Source: Noviluteimonas caseinilytica | GTDB lineage: Bacteria; Pseudomonadota; Gammaproteobacteria; Xanthomonadales; Xanthomonadaceae | Reading direction: 5' to 3' | DNA: 64,000 nt | Assembly (NCBI RefSeq): GCF_018406605.1 | Contig: NZ_AP024545.1 | Coordinates: 1,736,001-1,800,000, forward strand | Shown here: positions 57,706 through 64,000 of the stretch, in pieces | How the letters are laid out: each line of letters starts with the position of its first letter | Position numbering within the stretch: position 1 is the stretch's first letter | Position numbers and translations under genes: made by a program | Notes under the pieces: model-generated | Told to the model about the DNA's origin: nothing | What the model saw: the letters and a program-made list of their open reading frames with translations, nothing else | Databases searched by the model: none

Positions 57706-58089
57706 ATGCCGCGCCAACCCATCCACTCCGAACATGCCCCCGCCGCCATCGGCCCGTATTCGCAGGCCGTGCGCAAGGGCGACACCGTGTACCTGTCCGG
57801 CCAGATCGCGCTGGATCCCGGCACCGGCCTGCTGATCGAAGGCGACATCGACGCGCAGGCGCGCCGCGCCTTCGACAACCTGCGCGCGGTGTGCGAAGCG
57901 GCGGGCGGTTCGCTCGACGACGTCGTGCGCCTGGGCCTGTACCTGACGGACCTCGACCAGTTCGCCCGCGTCAACGCGGTGATGGCCGATTACTTCGAAG
58001 CGCCGTATCCGGCGCGCTCGACGATCGGCGTGGCGTCGTTGCCGCGCGGTGCGGCGTTCGAGGTCGACGCGATCGTCGTGCTCGATTGA
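57706..58089 (+). CDS. ridA: RidA-family reactive intermediate deaminase
   Basis: Hydrolyses 2-aminoacrylate and related enamines or imines formed by PLP enzymes. A 127-residue protein with AIGPYSQAV at the N-terminus, the catalytic arginine region (YPARSTIGVASLPRGA) and FEVDAIVV. The start is 45 bases behind spoT; the order spoT-ridA-recG is conserved. Confidence 0.93.
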   Translation: MPRQPIHSEHAPAAIGPYSQAVRKGDTVYLSGQIALDPGTGLLIEGDIDAQARRAFDNLRAVCEAAGGSLDDVVRLGLYLTDLDQFARVNAVMADYFEAPYPARSTIGVASLPRGAAFEVDAIVVLD

Positions 58090-58108
58090 TCCTGGTGCCC
58101 TGACCCGC

Positions 58109-60217
58109 GTGGCGCGCGCCGCCGCTCCGTTGTCGTTCGCCGCCGTCGGCGATGCGCCGTTGTCGACGCTGTCCGGCGTGGGCGCGCGCGTGGCGGAAAA
58201 ACTGGCCGCCCGCGGATTGGTGACGCTGCAGGACCTGTGGCTGCACCTGCCGCGCCAGTACGAAGACCGCACCACGATCGTGCCGATCCGCCTGTTGCGC
58301 CCCGGCATCGCGGCGCAGGTGGAAGGCACGGTGGAAGCGGTCGAACGCGGGTTCCGCTATCGGCCTTCGTTGCGCGTGGCGATCAGCGACGAGTCGCAGG
58401 GCACGTTGCTCCTGCGCTTCTTCCATTTCCGCGCGCAGCAGGTGGCGCAGTTCGCCGTCGGCGCGCGCGTGCGCTGCTACGGCACGCCGCGCGCGGGCGG
58501 CAACGGGCTGGAGATCGTGCATCCGAGTTATCGCGTGGTCGCCGAGGCCGGCGACGATGCGCTCGGTGAACGCCTCGATCCGGTGTATCCCGCGATCGAA
58601 GGCATCGGGCCCGGTGCATTGCGCAAGTTGATCGGGCAGGCGCTGGATCGGTTGCCGGATGCGGAAGCGCTGGAGCTGCTGCCCGAGCCCATGCGCGCGG
58701 CCCTCGACCTGCCTTCGCTGCGCGACGCGTTGCTGACGATGCACCGGCCGCCGCGCGATGCCGACGTCCCCGCGTTGCTGGCGGGCACGCATCCGTCGCA
58801 GCAGCGCCTGGCGCTCGAAGAACTGTTGGCGCATCACTTGAGCCTGCGTCGCCAGCGCATCGCCTTGCAGCGGCATCGCGCGCCCGCCCTCGCGACCGCC
58901 GGCGCCCTCGCGCAACGCCTGCGCGATGCGTTGCCGTTCGCGCTGACCGGTGCGCAGGAACGCGTGTTCGCGCAACTGCGCCACGACCTCGCGCAACCGC
59001 ATCCGATGCTGCGCCTGGTGCAGGGCGATGTCGGCAGCGGCAAGACCGTCGTCGCGGCGCTAGCGGCGATGCTCGCCGTCGAATCGGGACGCCAGGCCGC
59101 GTTGATGGCGCCCACGGAACTCCTCGCCGAACAACACCTCGCCAACCTGCGCGCGTGGCTCGAGCCGCTCGGCGTGCGCGTGGCGTGGCTCGCCGGAAAG
59201 GTGACCGGACGCGCGCGGCGCGACGTGCTCGCGGCGGTCGCGTCGGGCGAGGCGCAAGTCGTCGTCGGTACGCACGCGCTGATGCAGGACGCCGTCGCCT
59301 TCGATGACCTCGCGCTCGCGATCGTCGACGAACAACACCGCTTCGGCGTGCACCAGCGCCTCGCGCTGCGCGACAAGGGCGCCGGCGGCGATCGCGTGCC
59401 GCACCAGCTCGTGATGACGGCAACGCCGATCCCGCGCACGCTCGCGATGGCGGCCTATGCGGACCTCGATGTCTCGGCGATCGACGAACTCCCGCCCGGC
59501 CGCACGCCGGTGCAGACCGTCGCGCTGAGCGCGGAGAAACGCCCCGACCTCGTCGAACGCATCCGCGCCGCGTGCGCCGAAGGCCGCCAGGCCTATTGGG
59601 TGTGCACGCTGATCGACGACAGCGACGAAGTCATCGCGCAGGCCGCGCAGTCCACGTTCGACGCGCTGTCCGCCGCACTGCCGAAGGCACGCGTGGGCCT
59701 GGTGCACGGGCGCATGAAGGCGTCGGAGAAGCAGGCGACGATGCGCGCGTTCAAGGAAGGCACGCTGGATCTTCTCGTCGCGACCACGGTGATCGAAGTG
59801 GGCGTCGACGTGCCCAACGCTTCGCTGATGGTGATCGAGAACGCCGAACGCCTGGGCCTGTCGCAGCTGCACCAGTTGCGCGGGCGGGTGGGGCGGGGCA
59901 GTGCGGCGTCGAGTTGCGTGCTGCTGTACCAGTCGCCGATGTCGCAGATGGCGCGGCAACGCCTGGAAACGATGCGCGAAACCAACGATGGCTTCGTCAT
60001 CGCCGAAAAAGACCTGCAGCTGCGCGGCCCGGGTGAACTGCTCGGCACGCGCCAGACCGGCCTGGCCGCGTTCCGCGTCGCCGACCTCGCGCGCGATGCA
60101 GCGTTGCTGCCGCAAGTGCGCGAACTCGCCGACACGCTGCTCGCCGACGACCCCGCGCTGGCCGATCGCATCGTCCACCGCTGGGTCGGTGGCGCGGCGC
60201 GTTACGCTTCCGCCTGA
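58109..60217 (+). CDS. recG: ATP-dependent DNA helicase RecG
   Basis: A branch-migration helicase that reverses stalled forks. The 702-residue protein has the N-terminal wedge (TLSGVGARVAEKL), the Walker A loop GDVGSGKT, the DEQH box, TATPIPRTLAM and the C-terminal motifs QLHQLRGRVGRG. The start GTG at 58109 was chosen by length; the frame is open further into ridA. No Shine-Dalgarno sequence decides it. Confidence 0.95.
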   Translation: MARAAAPLSFAAVGDAPLSTLSGVGARVAEKLAARGLVTLQDLWLHLPRQYEDRTTIVPIRLLRPGIAAQVEGTVEAVERGFRYRPSLRVAISDESQGTLLLRFFHFRAQQVAQFAVGARVRCYGTPRAGGNGLEIVHPSYRVVAEAGDDALGERLDPVYPAIEGIGPGALRKLIGQALDRLPDAEALELLPEPMRAALDLPSLRDALLTMHRPPRDADVPALLAGTHPSQQRLALEELLAHHLSLRRQRIALQRHRAPALATAGALAQRLRDALPFALTGAQERVFAQLRHDLAQPHPMLRLVQGDVGSGKTVVAALAAMLAVESGRQAALMAPTELLAEQHLANLRAWLEPLGVRVAWLAGKVTGRARRDVLAAVASGEAQVVVGTHALMQDAVAFDDLALAIVDEQHRFGVHQRLALRDKGAGGDRVPHQLVMTATPIPRTLAMAAYADLDVSAIDELPPGRTPVQTVALSAEKRPDLVERIRAACAEGRQAYWVCTLIDDSDEVIAQAAQSTFDALSAALPKARVGLVHGRMKASEKQATMRAFKEGTLDLLVATTVIEVGVDVPNASLMVIENAERLGLSQLHQLRGRVGRGSAASSCVLLYQSPMSQMARQRLETMRETNDGFVIAEKDLQLRGPGELLGTRQTGLAAFRVADLARDAALLPQVRELADTLLADDPALADRIVHRWVGGAARYASA

Positions 60218-60237
60218 CTTTCGAGACCTGCAATCCC

Positions 60238-61173
60238 ATGACCGATCGCATTCCCCTGCTCATCGACACCGATCCCGGCGTCGACGACGCCCTCGCACTC
60301 CTGATGGCCTTCGACGATCCGCGCCACGAGGTCGTCGGCTTGACGATCGCGGCCGGCAACGTCGGCCTCGCGCACACGGTGCGCAACGCGCTGAAGCTGT
60401 GCGAAGTGGCGAAGAGCGATGCCCCGGTGTTCGCCGGCGCGGAAGCGCCGCTGTTGCATCCCGCGCGCGACGCCGGTTACGTGCATGGCCTGGATGGGTT
60501 CGGCGACGTGGCCTACGCGCACCCGACGCGCACGCCGCATCCGGAACACGCCGCCCTCGCGATCCTGCGCCTGTCGCACGCGCACGCCGGCAAGCTGCTG
60601 CTCGTCGCGCTCGGCCCGCTGACCAACCTCGCGCTCGCGCTGAAGCTGGACCCGACGCTGCCGCAACGTATCGCGCGCTGCGTGGTGATGGGCGGCGCGG
60701 TCACCGCGCACGGCAACATCAGCGCGGCGGCGGAGTTCAACGTCGCCTTCGACCCGGAAGCCGCGCACATCGTGTTCTCGTCCTTCCCGCGCATCGAACT
60801 GGCGGACTGGGAGGCCACGATGGCCCATGGGTTCGCGCACGAGACCTTCGAGCGCTGGCTGCAGGCCGATTCGCCGCGCGCCCGCTTCTACGACACGATC
60901 TCGAGGAAGACCCGGACCTGGGCCGCCGGCCGCCGCGGCGAGGACTGGCATTCGGCCGATGCCCTCGCGATGGCGCTGGCCCTGCGGCCGGAGGGGGCGC
61001 TGGAGGTCGTGGAGCGGCCGATGGCCGTCGAGCTGGAAGGGCGGCACGCGCGCGGGGCCACGATCGTGGACTGGCGCCGCGAGGAGGGCCGGCCGGACAA
61101 CGTGGCCATCCTGCGCCGGTACGACCAGGCCCGCTTCGAAACCCTGCTGGCATCGGCCCTGGCGGCCGGTTGA
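60238..61173 (+). CDS. Inosine/uridine-preferring nucleoside hydrolase
   Basis: Hydrolyses the N-glycosidic bond of ribonucleosides. A 311-residue protein with the calcium/ribose motif DTDPGVDDALAL (residues 10-21), the VVMGGAV block and NVAFDPEAAH near residues 163-172. The substrate (purine or pyrimidine) is not decided by the sequence. It is 20 bases behind recG. Confidence 0.92.
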   Translation: MTDRIPLLIDTDPGVDDALALLMAFDDPRHEVVGLTIAAGNVGLAHTVRNALKLCEVAKSDAPVFAGAEAPLLHPARDAGYVHGLDGFGDVAYAHPTRTPHPEHAALAILRLSHAHAGKLLLVALGPLTNLALALKLDPTLPQRIARCVVMGGAVTAHGNISAAAEFNVAFDPEAAHIVFSSFPRIELADWEATMAHGFAHETFERWLQADSPRARFYDTISRKTRTWAAGRRGEDWHSADALAMALALRPEGALEVVERPMAVELEGRHARGATIVDWRREEGRPDNVAILRRYDQARFETLLASALAAG

Positions 61174-61284
61174 GGCCCGGAGCGGGGCCGTCGGTTCAGC
61201 CTTCCGCGCCCCGATCGGGTTGCGCCGGGCTCTGCAGGACGGCTAAAATGCCGCTCTTTCCTCGCACAGACTCGGTAACACGCC

Positions 61285-61530
61285 ATGAAGACCGGCATCC
61301 ATCCCGAATATCGTGACGTCGTTTTCCAGGACGTGACCTCGGATTTCAAGATCCTGACCCGCTCCACCCTTGGCAGCAAGGAAACGACCAAGTGGGAAGA
61401 CGGTAAGGAATACCCGCTCGTGAAGATCGAAGTGTCCTCGATGTCGCACCCGTTCTACACGGGCCAGTCGAGCCGCATCGACACCAGCGGTCGCGTCGAC
61501 AAGTTCCGCAAGCGCTACGCGCAGAAGTAA
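61285..61530 (+). CDS. rpmE2: Ribosomal protein L31 type B
   Basis: An 81-residue large-subunit protein. It has MKTGIHPEYRDVVFQD and KIEVSSMSHPFYTGQS and no cysteines, so it is the zinc-free form that can replace zinc-binding L31 when zinc is scarce. No clear Zur site was seen upstream. A terminator follows at 61571. Confidence 0.96.
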   Translation: MKTGIHPEYRDVVFQDVTSDFKILTRSTLGSKETTKWEDGKEYPLVKIEVSSMSHPFYTGQSSRIDTSGRVDKFRKRYAQK

Positions 61531-61570
61531 TCCTCGCGGCGGCGTGCCCCGGCACGCGCACCACGACACG

Positions 61571-61599
61571 ACGGCCGCCCCAGGGCGGCCGTTTCGTTT
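61571..61599 (+). terminator. Intrinsic terminator after rpmE2
   Basis: ACGGCCGCCC pairs with GGGCGGCCGT around CA, followed by TTCGTTT. Confidence 0.8.
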
Positions 61600-61784
61600 G
61601 CAGGAGCGACGCAGCTTTTTTAGTGCAATCCATCGGTTTCGCCATGACGCCGCGTTGCGTGCCATGGGTCGAAAGTCCGGGGTGTCGCGCTTGGGCGCTA
61701 TGCAATAATTCCGGCCTTCCGCGGCAGGCCCGCGGCTCTTCCGCCGTCCATCGACGGCCATCGAAATCTCCGCAGGAGTGCGTT

Positions 61785-63074
<1,290 letters not shown>

Positions 63075-63096
63075 TCCGGCAACGCAAGCGATCCAC

Positions 63097-63130
63097 GCAA
63101 CGCCCCGCCTCGCGCGGGGCGTTTGCGTTT
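63097..63130 (+). terminator. Intrinsic terminator after gltA
   Basis: GCAACGCCCCGC pairs with GCGGGGCGTTTGC around CTCGC and is followed by GTTTC. It lies 22 bases after the gltA stop codon. Confidence 0.8.
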
Positions 63131-63137
63131 CAGGGGA

Positions 63138-63785
63138 TCAACCGCCGGCTTCGTACCCGGAGATCTCTTCGTCTGCGAGCAACGCGCGCAGCTGCACGGC
63201 GGACGCGCGCTTCACCGGCTTCTCGTCGAACGACGACAGCGGCGCCTGGCGCAATGCATCGAGCGGCAGCACCGTGAGGTCGAACGTCAGGTCTTCGGCG
63301 CTGAACAACCACACCGGCACGTCGGCGGCGCGTTCGCGATCCAGGCGGATGCGGCGCGCGCGCGACTCGGCGGGGATGCCGTGTTGTTCGAGCGCGCGCG
63401 GCACGGCGTCGGCGTCGTCGGTGTACAAGTGCAGCGCCACGGGCGCATGGCGATCGGCGGTGCCGTCGAGCACGGGGCCGACGAGGCGCGGTTCGAAGGC
63501 AGCGAAGAAATCCATCGCGCGCAGTGCGGCGTCGCGACGCTGGCGCAGGCCCGTGGCCTGCGCATCGCCGCGGAACAGGCGCTGGTATTCGCGCAACGCG
63601 TCTTCGATCTCGCGGTTGCGGGGCAGGGAGGCGTCGTCGTGGATGCCCAGGCGCTCGGCGGCCTTGAGCTTGGCCTGGTGGTAGTCGCGGATGCCGCTTT
63701 CGGCCATCAGCCGCGCGGCCTCGTGGGCGAGGCGGTGGCGGCGTTCGCGGGTCCTGGTCTCGGCGTGCTGACGGGCGTGGTGCAT
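63138..63785 (-). CDS. Conserved protein of unknown function
   Basis: A 215-residue protein. The N-terminus is arginine- and glutamate-rich and helical (RERRHRLAHEAARLMAESGI), with GIRDYHQAKLKAAERLGI and LPRNREIEDALREYQRLF. The second half has alternating strands and helices (PVALHLYTDDADAVPRAL) and no motif I recognise. Similar genes seem to be confined to Xanthomonadaceae, which is a recollection and not a search result. It converges on gltA. Confidence 0.72.
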   Translation of the reverse strand: MHHARQHAETRTRERRHRLAHEAARLMAESGIRDYHQAKLKAAERLGIHDDASLPRNREIEDALREYQRLFRGDAQATGLRQRRDAALRAMDFFAAFEPRLVGPVLDGTADRHAPVALHLYTDDADAVPRALEQHGIPAESRARRIRLDRERAADVPVWLFSAEDLTFDLTVLPLDALRQAPLSSFDEKPVKRASAVQLRALLADEEISGYEAGG

Positions 63786-63846
63786 GGCGCGTCCTCCGTT
63801 GAGACCCGGGCCGACTCTAGCATCGGCCCGTCGTTGCGATGTCGAC

Positions 63847-63999
63847 TCAGAAGATGTCGAACGCCTCTTCGCTCGGCGCCGTGTCCTCGGGACCGTAGTC
63901 CACGTAGTTCTCCATCTTCTCGAGGTCTTCGTTCTTCACCCACTCGACGATGCCGCCGTTGCCTTCCGGCAGCAGCTGGCCGCCGGCGCCGACGGAGAC
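63847..63999 (-). CDS. C-terminal end of an unidentified gene (partial)
   Basis: The last 50 residues of a gene that runs out of the window, ending KMENYVDYGPEDTAPSEEAF and then DIF. The end is acidic, with GGQLLPEGNGGIVEWVKNED before it. The family cannot be identified from this fragment. Confidence 0.55.
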   Translation of the reverse strand, partial: VSVGAGGQLLPEGNGGIVEWVKNEDLEKMENYVDYGPEDTAPSEEAFDIF

Positions 64000-64000
64000 C

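Noticed and set aside
55018..58329. 1,103-residue minus-strand frame over rpoZ, spoT and ridA
   Set aside because: Antisense shadow of three conserved genes.
61200..61284. Zur box ahead of rpmE2
   Set aside because: No convincing palindrome matching a Zur site was found.

Overview
The window is chromosomal DNA from a high-GC gammaproteobacterium. It most likely comes from the Xanthomonadaceae (Lysobacter or a close relative). The pointers are a LexA box of the TTAG-N6-TACTA type ahead of an imuA-imuB-dnaE2 cassette, a PPi-type phosphofructokinase, REP hairpins with a CCCCGC-GAAA-GCGGGG core, and the zapA/6S RNA/ygfA and yicC-gmk-rpoZ-spoT-ridA-recG gene orders. The genus is an inference; family-level placement is firmer. 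Coding density is high. No phage, transposase or CRISPR array was seen.

Layout. 1-9 kb: the tail of an RND efflux pump, a putative secreted JAMM-like protein, thrB, then a TPP riboswitch driving thiC, followed by an ion-channel-like protein translationally coupled to an aspartyl beta-hydroxylase family protein. 8-18 kb: a pyrophosphate/nucleotide energy neighbourhood (ppa, hppA, PPi-dependent pfk, adk) mixed with an ECF sigma factor, two small membrane proteins, two secreted proteins, mpl and a LON-domain protein. 18-26 kb: a DedA-PAP2-LssY fusion, an SDR, a glyoxalase-fold protein, a thiE-hemL-HAD overlapping operon, rubredoxin, a SirB1-like protein and a DUF192 lipoprotein. 25.8-31.3 kb: a complete rRNA operon (16S, tRNA-Ala, tRNA-Ile, 23S, 5S) with promoter, boxA and terminator. 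31.4-36.7 kb: the SOS mutasome imuA-imuB-dnaE2. 36.7-39.3 kb: coiled-coil protein, zapA, 6S RNA, ygfA, EVE protein and rpiA, all on the minus strand. 39.3-44 kb: a very large sensor with a beta-propeller periplasmic part and PAS-GGDEF-EAL output. 44-48 kb: ygfB and pepP, then a 645-base island of palindromes, then pepQ. 48-53.4 kb: rph-rdgB-hemW-DUF1631-PilZ on the minus strand. 53.5-63 kb: yicC-gmk-rpoZ-spoT-ridA-recG, a nucleoside hydrolase, rpmE2 and gltA. The window ends in two minus-strand genes of unknown function, the last one cut off.

How the genes fit together. Pyrophosphate released by biosynthesis can be hydrolysed (Ppa), used to pump protons (HppA) or spent in glycolysis (PPi-PFK); all three options lie within about 8 kb. 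ThiC and ThiE serve thiamine synthesis, HemL and HemW the haem pathway. The c-di-GMP theme (GGDEF-EAL sensor; PilZ protein coupled to a DUF1631 protein) and the stringent response (SpoT, omega subunit, growth-rate-type rrn promoter) are the main regulatory layers visible. No clearly new defence or mobile system was found. The most interesting unexplained items are the palindrome islands at 10.2-10.7 kb and 45.9-46.55 kb, the DedA-PAP2-LssY fusion, the DUF1631-PilZ pair, the secreted JAMM-like protein and a possibly leaderless spoT transcript.
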